Assembly (NCBI GenBank): GCA_003228685.1
Contig: QIFC01000025.1
Span: 1-64,000 of the forward strand
Reading direction: 5' to 3'
DNA: 64,000 nucleotides
Source: Chloroflexota bacterium
GTDB taxonomy: Bacteria > Chloroflexota > Dehalococcoidia > DSTF01 > RBG-16-68-14
The translations under genes were made by a program, and so were the position numbers. A model generated the notes under the pieces. That model ran no database searches. It was not told where the DNA came from and saw nothing but the letters and a program-made list of their open reading frames with translations. Positions within the stretch are counted from its first letter, which is position 1, and every line of letters begins with the position of its first letter. Shown here piece by piece: positions 34,971 through 42,535 of this stretch.

Positions 34971-35002
34971 GAAGGAGCGCCCCCTGTTGGGGGCGCTCCT
35001 TC
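34971..35002 (+). terminator. Strong hairpin terminator
   Basis: A perfect 14-bp stem, GAAGGAGCGCCCCC (34971-34984) with GGGGGCGCTCCTTC (34989-35002), loop TGTT, followed by TCTCTATT. It separates the two surface-protein genes. The remaining stretch to 35124 holds nothing recognisable. Confidence 0.85.
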
Positions 35003-35124
35003 TCTATTGGCCGCTCGCTACCTGCTGATTCGCTCCCCCCACCATAGTTCTCGAAGCCGCTGACGGCCCGGTGGATGCTCCGATTCATATCTGGCGAGAC
35101 TGCGCCAATTAGCCTCCTGCGTCG

Positions 35125-35152
35125 TTGATCTATTACATAACACGTGTATAAT
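35125..35152 (+). promoter_or_regulatory. Promoter of the cohesin-like protein
   Basis: TTGATC (35125-35130), 16 bases, consensus TATAAT (35147-35152). The leader to the ATG at 35294 is about 135 bases, similar in length to that of the preceding surface gene; no riboswitch is recognised in it. Confidence 0.75.
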
Positions 35153-35293
35153 AAGCGCACGCTGGTTGCGGGCCTAGATCGCACACAGATAGGCCTGTCT
35201 ACTTTGGTTACTCCGTCGTGGTGCTCCTGTAATGGGTGCTGGGCGGATGGTGTTGGATGTGGTGAGGGGACCAAGAACATGGAGGGGAAGATC

Positions 35294-36430
35294 ATGACAG
35301 GACTAGCAAGACTTGGAATGGCCGCGCTTGGCGCTGTTCTGGCCATTGCGATCGCGTTCGGCATAGCGACCACCCAGACATCGGCCGCCGACGCGGGCAT
35401 AGGCATCGACTCTGCCTCAATGGCCGTAGGCGGCCAGGCCGACCTTGATGTCAGCGCGCTGAGCGTTGGCGCCCCCGGCCTCGGCGCATGGTCGGTCGAC
35501 ATTTCCTATGACGCGGCGATCGTCTCAGCGGTCGATTGCGCGGCCGAGCAGGGCGGCGTCTGCAACCCGGCATTCGCATCGAACACGGTGCGGTTTACCG
35601 GAGCGAGCGCCGGCGGCCTTGAGGGCACGACCAAGCTCGCCGAGATCACCTTCTCGTGCGACGCTGAAGGCGTCAGCGCGCTCACGCTCACTATCCAAGT
35701 GTTCGCGGATGCCACGATCGGCGCCCCGCAGCCACTGGACCTCACGATTCAGGACGGTCAGATCGCCTGTGGAGTGCAGGCGCCAACAGCGACACCAGGC
35801 AGCCCAGGCGATGGCAGCGGCTGCGACCTGTTCGACTTCCAGGAAGACGCGCAGCAGGCCCTGATCTCCGACCCGAGCGACCCTCTGGGCCTCGACCCGG
35901 ACAACGATGGTGTCGCCTGCGAGAACCTTCCGAGCTTGAACCCGGCGCTGAACTGCGACGATTTCGCGACTCAGGAAGAGGCGCAGGCTGTGTACGACGC
36001 GGACCCGTCCGATCCCTTCGACCTGGACGGTGACGGCGATGGCACCGCTTGTGAAAACCTCCCGAACCAGTCGGACGTGCTCGGCACATCGCTGCCGCCT
36101 GCTGGTACCGGACCATTCGACGTGAACGGCGCGGGCCCCCAGGTCTGGCTGATCGCCGGCCTGATTGGCGCCGGCATTGCTTGGCTCAGCACCGGCGCGG
36201 CCGGCGCGGGCCTGGTCTTCATCGGCGGAGGCTCGTCCAGGGCGGCGAAACCAACGCGCGATGAGTCCGCCGCGGGCCCCTTCGAGTCGCGGAGCGAGGT
36301 CGTAACGCCAAGTGAAACGGACTATCAGCCCCAGATGCGCCCGACCGGTAGTAGCTGGTTGAGCAATGCTCGCGAGCAGATCTCCGGCGCTACGGTCGAC
36401 GTGCCGGGCTTCCGCTCCCGCCGCGACTAA
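35294..36430 (+). CDS. Membrane-anchored protein with cohesin-like domain and two Excalibur motifs
   Basis: 378 residues from the ATG at 35294 (GGAGGGGAAG upstream). Residues 1-31 are a signal peptide ending TSAA. Residues 36-160 read like a cohesin beta-sandwich: MAVGGQADLDVSAL, GLGAWSVDISYDAAIVSAV, TTKLAEITFSCDAEGVSALT, LDLTIQDGQIAC. Two Excalibur repeats follow (CDLFDFQEDAQQAL to DPDNDGVACENLP, and CDDFATQEEAQAVY to DGDGDGTACENLP), each with the DxDxDGxxCE calcium loop. Residues 284-312 are a hydrophobic anchor, and the tail is basic and Ser-rich. Cohesins bind dockerins with calcium; proteins with dockerin-like ends are encoded at 32780 and 13391. Excalibur is certain by motif, cohesin by pattern. 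Confidence 0.8.
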   Translation: MTGLARLGMAALGAVLAIAIAFGIATTQTSAADAGIGIDSASMAVGGQADLDVSALSVGAPGLGAWSVDISYDAAIVSAVDCAAEQGGVCNPAFASNTVRFTGASAGGLEGTTKLAEITFSCDAEGVSALTLTIQVFADATIGAPQPLDLTIQDGQIACGVQAPTATPGSPGDGSGCDLFDFQEDAQQALISDPSDPLGLDPDNDGVACENLPSLNPALNCDDFATQEEAQAVYDADPSDPFDLDGDGDGTACENLPNQSDVLGTSLPPAGTGPFDVNGAGPQVWLIAGLIGAGIAWLSTGAAGAGLVFIGGGSSRAAKPTRDESAAGPFESRSEVVTPSETDYQPQMRPTGSSWLSNAREQISGATVDVPGFRSRRD

Positions 36431-36454
36431 GCCGTCACGATAGGAACATTCGCG

Positions 36455-36494
36455 GGGAGGCCCCTACTGACCGGATGGTCAGTAGGGGCCTCCC
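36455..36494 (+). terminator. Strong hairpin terminator
   Basis: An 18-bp perfect stem (36455-36472 with 36477-36494, starting GGGAGGCCCCTACTGACC), loop GGAT, then TCGTTCTG. It ends the cohesin-like gene transcript. Confidence 0.85.
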
Positions 36495-36567
36495 TCGTTC
36501 TGTGGCGCGTCAGGTGGCAGGACAGGCCCAGGCGGGCTAGACTAGGCTCGATCCAGGAGGTGAGCAC

Positions 36568-37326
36568 ATGACCTACGAGACGCTATCCATCCAGCAGGAC
36601 GGCCCCGTCATGACGGTGCGCATGAACCGTCCCGAAAAGCGCAACGCTATCAACAACCAGATGCACCTAGACGTTCAAGAGGTCTGTCACAGGCTGGCCG
36701 ACGATTTTGAGACGCGTGCCGTCATCCTGACAGGCGAGGGCGCCACGTTTTCGGCGGGCGCGGACACCAGCGAGTGGGGCAAGCCGGGTCCCGATAACGA
36801 GCTGGAACTGCGCCATCAGTCCGGCATCGGCAGCCGAACCTCGGCGGCGATCGAGAACCTCGACCAGATCACGATTGCCGCCGTTCACGGCTACGCCATC
36901 GGCGGCGGCGCTGTGCTCGCCTCTTGCTGCGATTTCCGCGTTGCCGGACCAAGCGCCTGGTTCTCCATCCCGGAGGTGGAGTTGGGCATTCCGCTGAGCT
37001 GGAATGCCCTCCCGCGGCTTGCCCGCGCTGTCGGCCACCAACGGGCGTTGGAGCTAACCGTCCTCTGCGAGCGCATCACCGGGCAACAGGCGTTCGAGTA
37101 CGGCCTGGTTAGCCATCTGTCGGAGGACGGGGGAGAGCTGGAGTTGGCCAAAGAGCTGGCGCAGAAGGTGGTCTCTAAACCGGCCCTGCCGGTCGCGCTC
37201 ACGAAGGCCTCAATGAAGGCGCTACGCCGCCAGACGGAGTCTGGCGAGGCATCTTACAGCGACCAGGATCTGCTGCTCTACAGCAGACTCATGCAGCAGC
37301 GTCGCAGAAGGCGGGAGGGAGAGTAG
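36568..37326 (+). CDS. Enoyl-CoA hydratase/isomerase family protein, one catalytic Glu
   Basis: 252 residues; the ATG follows CCAGGAGGTGAG. PVMTVRMNRPEKRNAINNQM and ATFSAGADTSEWGKPG are crotonase signatures. In GGGAVLASCCDFRVAGPSAW the first catalytic Glu is Val, while FSIPEVELGIPLSW keeps the second. This pattern is common in enoyl-CoA isomerases and related crotonases, less so in hydratases. It stands alone; a -10 element TAGACT at 36538 without a good -35 may be its promoter. The C-terminus is unusually basic (QQRRRRREGE). Confidence 0.87.
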   Translation: MTYETLSIQQDGPVMTVRMNRPEKRNAINNQMHLDVQEVCHRLADDFETRAVILTGEGATFSAGADTSEWGKPGPDNELELRHQSGIGSRTSAAIENLDQITIAAVHGYAIGGGAVLASCCDFRVAGPSAWFSIPEVELGIPLSWNALPRLARAVGHQRALELTVLCERITGQQAFEYGLVSHLSEDGGELELAKELAQKVVSKPALPVALTKASMKALRRQTESGEASYSDQDLLLYSRLMQQRRRRREGE

Positions 37327-37388
37327 CGCTAGCCGACGCGGTTTGCACGTGTTCTGTGGTAGTTAATAGCTGACCTGTCCGGCTTCAG

Positions 37389-37679
37389 TTAGCCCTGGCC
37401 GTGATCGACCGTGTCGGGGCTCAGGTAGTGCTTCTCCGTGATGCCCATCTTGCGCATCGCCACCCCGGTGAGCATCTCTCGCGCGCAGCGGTTGGCGACG
37501 AGCAGCGTCACGTAGGTCGGGTCAACGAGCGGGTTAAGCTTGAGGAGTTCCATGCCGACGACGTTAGTTTCGGCGCAAAGGCGGCGCACCAGCGGGAACA
37601 GTTCGCGTGCGTAAGGCCGGAAGTTCGCCGACTTCGTCGTCTTGGATCGCAACCTCTTCCATATTCCGCCTGAAAGCAT
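37389..37679 (-). pseudogene. C-terminal remnant of an agmatinase/arginase-family (ureohydrolase) gene
   Basis: Up to 96 residues are open. The segment VVGMELLKLNPLVDPTYVTL followed by LVANRCAREMLTG matches the end of ureohydrolases (the 'GxDxxExNPxxD...T...AA' strand and last helix). The catalytic metal-binding Asp/His segments that precede it in intact proteins of about 300 residues are absent, and upstream sequence runs into a tRNA-Glu gene about 85 bases away. It is most simply a decayed fragment. The stretch 37680-37765 holds nothing else. Confidence 0.6.
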
Positions 37680-37765
37680 CGGTGAAACGCAGGAGATGAC
37701 AGTACTTGAAGGCGGCGGGTCTAGAGGCCTTGGCTCGCAGCGCGCAGTGAGGCTGCAAGAAGGTA

Positions 37766-37841
37766 TGTGGTGGCCCCAACGGGGTACGATCCCGTGTTTC
37801 CGGCTTGAAAGGCCAGCGTCCTAGTCCACTAGACGATGGGG
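37766..37841 (-). tRNA. tRNA-Glu (anticodon TTC) with unusual T-loop
   Basis: 76 bases including encoded CCA. Acceptor GGCCCCA pairs with TGGGGCC, discriminator A. The anticodon stem CTGGC with GCCGG (one G-T pair) encloses CTTTCAA (anticodon TTC, reads GAA). The T-arm is ACGGG-ATCGTAC-CCCGT: the loop reads ATCGTAC where TTCGAAT is expected, so positions 54 and 58 are A and T instead of T and A. Confidence 0.9.
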
Positions 37842-37890
37842 CCGCGAACGGACGGCAGTATACCACGCTGCCTTTGTAGGAACTCGGCGG

Positions 37891-39246
37891 CTACGCGGCT
37901 GCCTCGCGTCGACGATCGAGCGTTGCGCGCACGCGGTCGATGCAGGTCCAGATGCCGCCGGCCGCCGCAATGAAGAACAGCGGATACAGCGGTACGTGAT
38001 ACCGAGGCTCGCCTAAGAACAACACGTGAAACAGCGTCCAGATCACGAGGACGTTCACGAGCAGCCAGCGATTCGCGTCGCGTCGGAACCAGAAGATGGC
38101 GGACCCAATCGCGACAACGATCAGGGCGTAATAGGAGATATCCAGCGTGTAGCGCAGGGCCGCCTGTATCCACTCCGGCTCGAGAGGCGTTGCGCCCAGT
38201 GTGTTCAGCCAGGGGATCACTGTGGAATCAGAGCGATAGAGGTGGTAGATCTTGCGGCCTGCCAACTCGACTTCATGGACGGGATGCGTCAGCGCGTATC
38301 CGATCGCGAGCTTGGTGTACTCGCGATAGCCCAACACTTCCCAATCAGGCCGGTAGGGCGACTCCCACATGCGAAAGCCGCCCACGTCGTCGTCGGTCCA
38401 CTTTGTCGTGCCGATCGAGTCTTCGTTGTGGCCGACGCGCAGCGCTGCGCCTGAGTTCGTCGAGATCGGGACGAAGGCGTGCAGCTCCACGGCGTTGCGG
38501 ATCGTCCACGGCGAAATGATCGCGACCGCCGCGATGGCGGCGATCGCGGTCGACAGCGCCGCCTGCCTCCAGCCCACGATCGCTATCCAGTAGAGCGCGG
38601 CTATCGGCAGCAGCAGCGCGCCCTGCCCGCGCGTGAGGGCCGCCATGCCCGTCAGCAGTCCGAAGACGGCCACGGCGCGCCAGCCATTGGACGCTGAGGG
38701 CGAGTAGGTGACCAGCAGCCAGAGCGCGGCGACGAACATCAGCCCGAACAGCGGCTCGGGAAACAGCAGTGGAGTGCCGGCGATCACGTTTGGGAAGATC
38801 GCGAACAGTCCTGCCGCTACAATCCCGGCCCTGACATCGAAGATCCGCCGGCCCAGCGCGAACACGAACGGAATGGTCAGCGCTCCCAGCACGGCGTTGA
38901 GCACCTGTGCCGTCGAGATCCCCACGCCGAACACCTTGAACAGCGCGCCCAGGGCGAACGGATATCCGGGAGGCCAGAACGCCGTAGGCGCGCCCGGCCC
39001 CGGGATCTCCCAGAGTTCGTTTCGCGATGCCACGAAGCCTGCGCCCTGCGCGATGTTGATCCCCACCACGTAGTACCAGTGCGGGTCTCCTCCCAATGGG
39101 ATGGTGTCCGTGTAGAACACCCAGGCGAGGCGCAGTGCAAAGCCTAGTAGCGTAAGCCCGCCGACCCCCAACGCCAGCGAAGACACGCGAAATTCGGCGA
39201 CCCGCCATTGAGGCCTGCTAATCGCTGGGATCGAGAGCGCTCGCAC
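37891..39246 (-). CDS. Polytopic membrane glycosyltransferase-like protein (GT39/PMT type)
   Basis: 451 residues from a GTG at 39246, placed just after the upstream methyltransferase stop; the frame stays open further but inside that gene. About ten hydrophobic segments, an early acidic loop after the first (TDTIPLGGDPHWYYVVGINI, then WEIPGPGAPTAFWPPGYPFA) and a PRYHVPLYPLFF segment near the end are typical of ArnT/PMT-like lipid-linked sugar transferases (glycosyltransferase family 39). It presumably transfers sugars from polyprenyl phosphate on the outer face of the membrane, for protein or cell-wall glycosylation. It is downstream of a methyltransferase with a zinc ribbon, common in surface-glycan loci. 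Confidence 0.82.
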   Translation of the reverse strand: MRALSIPAISRPQWRVAEFRVSSLALGVGGLTLLGFALRLAWVFYTDTIPLGGDPHWYYVVGINIAQGAGFVASRNELWEIPGPGAPTAFWPPGYPFALGALFKVFGVGISTAQVLNAVLGALTIPFVFALGRRIFDVRAGIVAAGLFAIFPNVIAGTPLLFPEPLFGLMFVAALWLLVTYSPSASNGWRAVAVFGLLTGMAALTRGQGALLLPIAALYWIAIVGWRQAALSTAIAAIAAVAIISPWTIRNAVELHAFVPISTNSGAALRVGHNEDSIGTTKWTDDDVGGFRMWESPYRPDWEVLGYREYTKLAIGYALTHPVHEVELAGRKIYHLYRSDSTVIPWLNTLGATPLEPEWIQAALRYTLDISYYALIVVAIGSAIFWFRRDANRWLLVNVLVIWTLFHVLFLGEPRYHVPLYPLFFIAAAGGIWTCIDRVRATLDRRREAAA

Positions 39247-39260
39247 TGCCCGTCTGTGTG

Positions 39261-40226
39261 CTAGGCCCGGAGCGCTTCCGGGATGACGCTCTCTGGCGAG
39301 CCGGGCTTGCGGGCCACGGTTGGCCTGCGGGCCACGGCGTAGAGATGAGCCCACGGCTCGAACAGGGGCACCTTGCCCAACACGATCATGGCTGGGTGCA
39401 GCGCCCGCAGGCCGTTGCGCAGGAACGTCCGGTGGTCGTAGTAGTAGTTGATCAGCCTATTGAGCACGTACTTCATCGAAAGCTTCTTGCCGTGCTCGAC
39501 CTCCAAGAGTTCGATCTCGAAGCCCGCACTCTCCAGCGCGTGCCGCAAGCTGTCCTGACTGAAGAACGAGACATGCTCCACGTTGCGATAGCCGAACCAG
39601 CGCCGCCCCATTACTCGCGCGACGAAGCCATCTGCCGCCGGTGTCGTTACCATCAGGACGCCGCCCGGCCTGACGATGCGGAACAGCTCTGCGCAGAGCG
39701 CGTCCGGGTTGGGGTCGTGTTCGATCGTTTGGAAGATTGTGACGGCGTCGAACGCGGCCGCGGGCGCCTCCAGTCCGTACAGGCTGCCGACAGTCACGTC
39801 GAGTCCGAGGTTGCCGCGGGCGTGTGCCGCGGGTACGGGCGACAGGTCCACGCCCGAAACGTCGTAGCCACGCGTGCGTGCGGCGTCCAAGAAGAACCCG
39901 GCGCCGCAGCCAACGTCCAGCAGCCGGCCTTCCGGCTGGATCCGCTGCAGTTCATCGAGCTTCGGCTCGAAGTACGCCCGATAGGACTCCTCATCCTCCA
40001 GGCAGGCGCTGAAGAACGGGTGGACGGTCTCCTCGTTGATCTCGATCATCGTGTCCAAGGTAGGCATGGGGCTGAGGGCTCGCAGACCGCAATCCTCGCA
40101 TTCGACGACGGTCCGTTGCTTGGCATCGAGGAAGAGCTGCTGCCGCCTGCTCTGGCAGAGGCAGCAGCCTTCGGTGGCTGTGGTTGCCTGGGCGGCTTGC
40201 TCCGCCGGCCGAACGATCGTTGTCAA
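39261..40226 (-). CDS. SAM-dependent methyltransferase with N-terminal zinc ribbon
   Basis: 321 residues from a TTG at 40226 preceded by AAGGAGG. Residues 20-47 carry CCLCQ and CEDCG pairs. The Rossmann core shows RLLDVGCGAGFFLDAARTRG, YDVSGVDLSP, TIFQTIEHDPNP and RIVRPGGVLMVTTP. The C-terminal third (GYRNVEHVSFFSQDSLRHAL) is typical of methyltransferases of surface-sugar or lipid modification. It precedes the membrane glycosyltransferase-like gene by 14 bases and probably shares its transcript. Confidence 0.9.
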   Translation of the reverse strand: MTTIVRPAEQAAQATTATEGCCLCQSRRQQLFLDAKQRTVVECEDCGLRALSPMPTLDTMIEINEETVHPFFSACLEDEESYRAYFEPKLDELQRIQPEGRLLDVGCGAGFFLDAARTRGYDVSGVDLSPVPAAHARGNLGLDVTVGSLYGLEAPAAAFDAVTIFQTIEHDPNPDALCAELFRIVRPGGVLMVTTPAADGFVARVMGRRWFGYRNVEHVSFFSQDSLRHALESAGFEIELLEVEHGKKLSMKYVLNRLINYYYDHRTFLRNGLRALHPAMIVLGKVPLFEPWAHLYAVARRPTVARKPGSPESVIPEALRA

Positions 40227-40271
40227 CTCAGCTACCTCCTTGCAGGCTGGCCATGCTCAGTTGCCCCGTTG

Positions 40272-40730
40272 CTATTCCGCACGTGGCACGATCTCGTAAC
40301 GGACCTCGAAGTCGGGGTTGAGGTTGATCATTTCGAGGATACGTTCCAATTCGTCGCGCTCCCAGTTCACGTCCTCGAACGTAGCGGGAGAGATGCACAT
40401 CCGCTGGTGGCCGATGCCAAGCCTGCCGAGGCGCGCGCCTCGCAGGTCGGAGCCGGTGAGGACGGCGCGGTGCATGCTGGTGTTGCGCAGATCCGCGCCG
40501 CGCAGGTCGCATCCGCGCATGTCGGACGAGTTGAGCCGCGCATCGCGGAAGTCGCACTCTCGCAGGTTGGCGCCCGCCAGCCGCGCACCCTGAAGCCGGG
40601 CGCCGCGCAGGTCGAGGCCCTGGAGGTCGGCTTCTCTCAGGTCGAGCGAGATATCCTCGTGCTCTTTGGTGAACGCGTTGAGCGTTTCCACCCCGCTGCG
40701 CACCAACTCCATGTGCTTGGCGTCTGCCAT
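40272..40730 (-). CDS. Pentapeptide-repeat protein
   Basis: 152 residues from the ATG at 40730 (a GTG two codons earlier is possible). Residues 28-102 are about fifteen pentapeptides of the A(D/N)Lxx type (LREADLQGLDLRGARLQGAR, continuing LAGANLRECDFRDARL), which fold as a right-handed beta-helix. A non-repetitive acidic tail follows (NWERDELERILEMINLNPDF). No partner is evident; the family ranges from gyrase protection to unknown scaffolds. It lies 45 bases upstream of the methyltransferase gene. Confidence 0.85.
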   Translation of the reverse strand: MADAKHMELVRSGVETLNAFTKEHEDISLDLREADLQGLDLRGARLQGARLAGANLRECDFRDARLNSSDMRGCDLRGADLRNTSMHRAVLTGSDLRGARLGRLGIGHQRMCISPATFEDVNWERDELERILEMINLNPDFEVRYEIVPRAE

Positions 40731-40790
40731 AAGCACTGATTATGGCAGACGCCAGCGCTCAAAGGAAAGGGCGTGCCGTTGGAGGTGGCC

Positions 40791-41132
40791 TTACTCGTGC
40801 TCGCCGGAGCTTCGTAGCCGCTGCATGATCGAGACCGCCCAGACGGCGACCGCGGCGATCAGCGCAACCTGCAGCCCTCTGCGGAAACGCGAGCGCTTCC
40901 GTGGCGTGGCCGGCTCATCCTCGTCGCCCGGGAGGTCCTTCCAAGCCTTCAGCATGATCTCGGCCACGTCCGCGGCCTCGCTCTCGCCCTGGACGACGTC
41001 CTGGACATTCGTGGGGTCCTGCCAGATTGCGTCCGTCTTCTCTTGGCCCAGCCTGTCCTCCAAGCGCCCGCGTAGCTCCGTTGCTACCTGATCGGGCGTC
41101 TTCGCCGGCGTCTTGCCATTACCAGATGACAT
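40791..41132 (-). CDS. Small C-terminally anchored protein, unknown function
   Basis: 113 residues. A hydrophilic, acidic N-terminal part (TPDQVATELRGRLEDRLGQE, KTDAIWQDPTNVQDVVQGE) is followed by a basic stretch PRKRSRFRRGLQ and one membrane helix (VALIAAVAVWAVSIM) near the end. This is a tail-anchored or stop-transfer layout with the N-terminus probably in the cytoplasm. AAAGGA precedes the start. I do not recognise a family. Confidence 0.6.
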   Translation of the reverse strand: MSSGNGKTPAKTPDQVATELRGRLEDRLGQEKTDAIWQDPTNVQDVVQGESEAADVAEIMLKAWKDLPGDEDEPATPRKRSRFRRGLQVALIAAVAVWAVSIMQRLRSSGEHE

Positions 41133-41135
41133 CAC

Positions 41136-41501
41136 AGAGTCCTTTCCGCATAGAGTCCTCTCCTGGGGACGGATGGGTGGAGCACCAGTGTAGCAGAAGA
41201 TGCTACCGCCGCGGTGTAGGGGTCTGGGGCCTGAGAGAGGCTAGCCCTCCGCGACGAGCAACACTGGGAGACGAGAGCGCCAGACCACTTCCTCAGCCAC
41301 CTTTCCCGAAGCATCAACGTCAGGGTTTACCCCTACCCCCAATCTGGAGGGCCCTTACAAGCTGGATTGGTGCAATTCATTTCGGGTATCCAGAGTATAG
41401 TTACATAACGTTCTGGGGCATCTGGCAAGATTCAAAACCACCTACGCGCGCCGAATTTCGGCGCGTTTGAGGCCTCAGGCGCAGTTGCAAGGAGGCAAGA
41501 G
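41136..41501. other. Intergenic region before the pilus locus, with palindrome 41447-41465
   Basis: 366 bases without a supported gene. It contains a perfect palindrome CGCGCCGAA-T-TTCGGCGCG at 41447-41465, 36 bases before the first gene of the pilus locus, and a TATAGT at about 41396 that could be a -10 without a clear -35. The palindrome is a reasonable operator or attenuator candidate. Confidence 0.45.
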
Positions 41502-42278
41502 ATGCAGGAAGTGCTGGGGGAAGGTCGTGAGCAGGCGGTTCAGGAATCGCCCGCTCGCGTACTGCTACTGTACGCTCAGGCGCGCCAGGTACCGGACCTG
41601 ATGGAGTGTCTCTCGGCGGAGGGATACGAAGTGATCGCCTGTCCCACGTCCACACCGCAGGAACGCTGGATGGCCGACCTCCAGCCCGACCTGGTCCTGC
41701 TGCTGCCGCCCGCCGACGAGGTGGAGTTGGTGCACGCCTGCGAGATCGTTCGCGACGGCACCGACAAACCCTTGCTCGTCCTTTCCGAGCAGAGGGAGGA
41801 GCTGCTCATCGCGCGGGCGCTCGCGTCGGGCGTCGATGAGTACCTCGTCACGCCGATGGGCAACCGCGAGCTGGCGGCCCGCATCGATGCGATGCTGCGC
41901 CGCATTCGCCGGACGGCGGGCGCCGGCAGTGGCCGCGACCTGGGAGTCCTGCGCCTCGCTCCGGAGGACAACACCGTTGTGCTGAACGGGCGCCGGGTCT
42001 CGCTCTCACCGATCGAGTTCCGATTGCTGGCGTGCCTGGCGTCGACGCCCGGCGAGGTCGTCACGCATCAGACGCTGATGTCGCGCGTCTGGGGCGACGA
42101 GTACGTCGACTCGCGGAACTATCTCCGGCTCTACATTCGTTACTTGCGGGAGAAGCTGGAAGAAGACCCCACGGTCCCGCAGCTCATCGTCAGCGAGTGG
42201 GGTATCGGCTATCGGCTGCAACTGCCGGACGCGTGCGACCTCTCGCGGGCGCCCGGCTTCGTGCCGGTTCACGTTTAA
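41502..42278 (+). CDS. OmpR/PhoB-type regulator with receiver lacking the phosphoacceptor Asp
   Basis: 258 residues. Residues 17-130 are receiver-like (ARVLLLYAQARQVPDLMECL; LVTPMGNRELAARIDAMLRR), but the strand that should end in the phosphorylated Asp reads PDLVLLLPPADE, with Leu there. Residues 150-240 are a winged helix of the OmpR class (VSLSPIEFRLLACLASTPGE, VVTHQTLMSRVWGDEYVDS, NYLRLYIRYLREKLEEDP, GIGYRL). It probably binds DNA independently of phosphorylation. Its position at the head of the Tad genes suggests control of pilus expression. A hairpin array begins 50 bases after its stop. Confidence 0.88.
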   Translation: MQEVLGEGREQAVQESPARVLLLYAQARQVPDLMECLSAEGYEVIACPTSTPQERWMADLQPDLVLLLPPADEVELVHACEIVRDGTDKPLLVLSEQREELLIARALASGVDEYLVTPMGNRELAARIDAMLRRIRRTAGAGSGRDLGVLRLAPEDNTVVLNGRRVSLSPIEFRLLACLASTPGEVVTHQTLMSRVWGDEYVDSRNYLRLYIRYLREKLEEDPTVPQLIVSEWGIGYRLQLPDACDLSRAPGFVPVHV

Positions 42279-42328
42279 GCGATCGGCTCGCTGTACCTAC
42301 AGGACTGTTCCTTCGTGGCGGCTGCGAC

Positions 42329-42438
42329 GTTCCGGCCCGGACGTAGAGCGAAGCTCTACAAGTGAGCCGAGGGCTCACACGTAGGCCCGGAACTCGCACC
42401 CGCCCACCAGGGCGGGCATTGTTAGAGCCCTCTAACAA
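42329..42438 (+). repeat. Array of small perfect hairpins (cloverleaf-like)
   Basis: An outer stem GTTCCGG/CCGGAAC (42329-42335 with 42387-42393) encloses two hairpins with three-base loops, GTAGAGC-GAA-GCTCTAC (42343-42359) and GTGAGCC-GAG-GGCTCAC (42362-42378). Downstream come CCCGCCC-ACCA-GGGCGGG (42399-42416) and the palindrome TTGTTAGAGCCCTCTAACAA (42419-42438). All arms are perfect. It lies between the regulator and the second receiver-like gene. It may be a palindromic repeat element, a processed RNA or a composite terminator. The stretch 42439-42535 is AT-rich and could contain a promoter. Confidence 0.65.
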
Positions 42439-42535
42439 CTTCCTCAGAACATTCTAATACCTTTAATTCCGGATTCTCATTTCTTTAATCAACATTCCTG
42501 TTTACCATGGTCATGATGATGCTGGGAGGTGCGGA

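Noticed and set aside
37766..37841. tRNA-Glu as a phage or island attachment site
   Set aside because: No integrase gene, no direct repeat of the tRNA 3' end and no foreign block next to it within the window.
41390..41402. TATAGT as a definite promoter of the pilus regulator
   Set aside because: No acceptable -35 at 16-18 bases; mentioned only as a possibility in the intergenic entry.
42343..42438. Clustered repeats as a CRISPR array
   Set aside because: The units are different hairpins, not identical repeats with regular spacers, and there are no cas genes.
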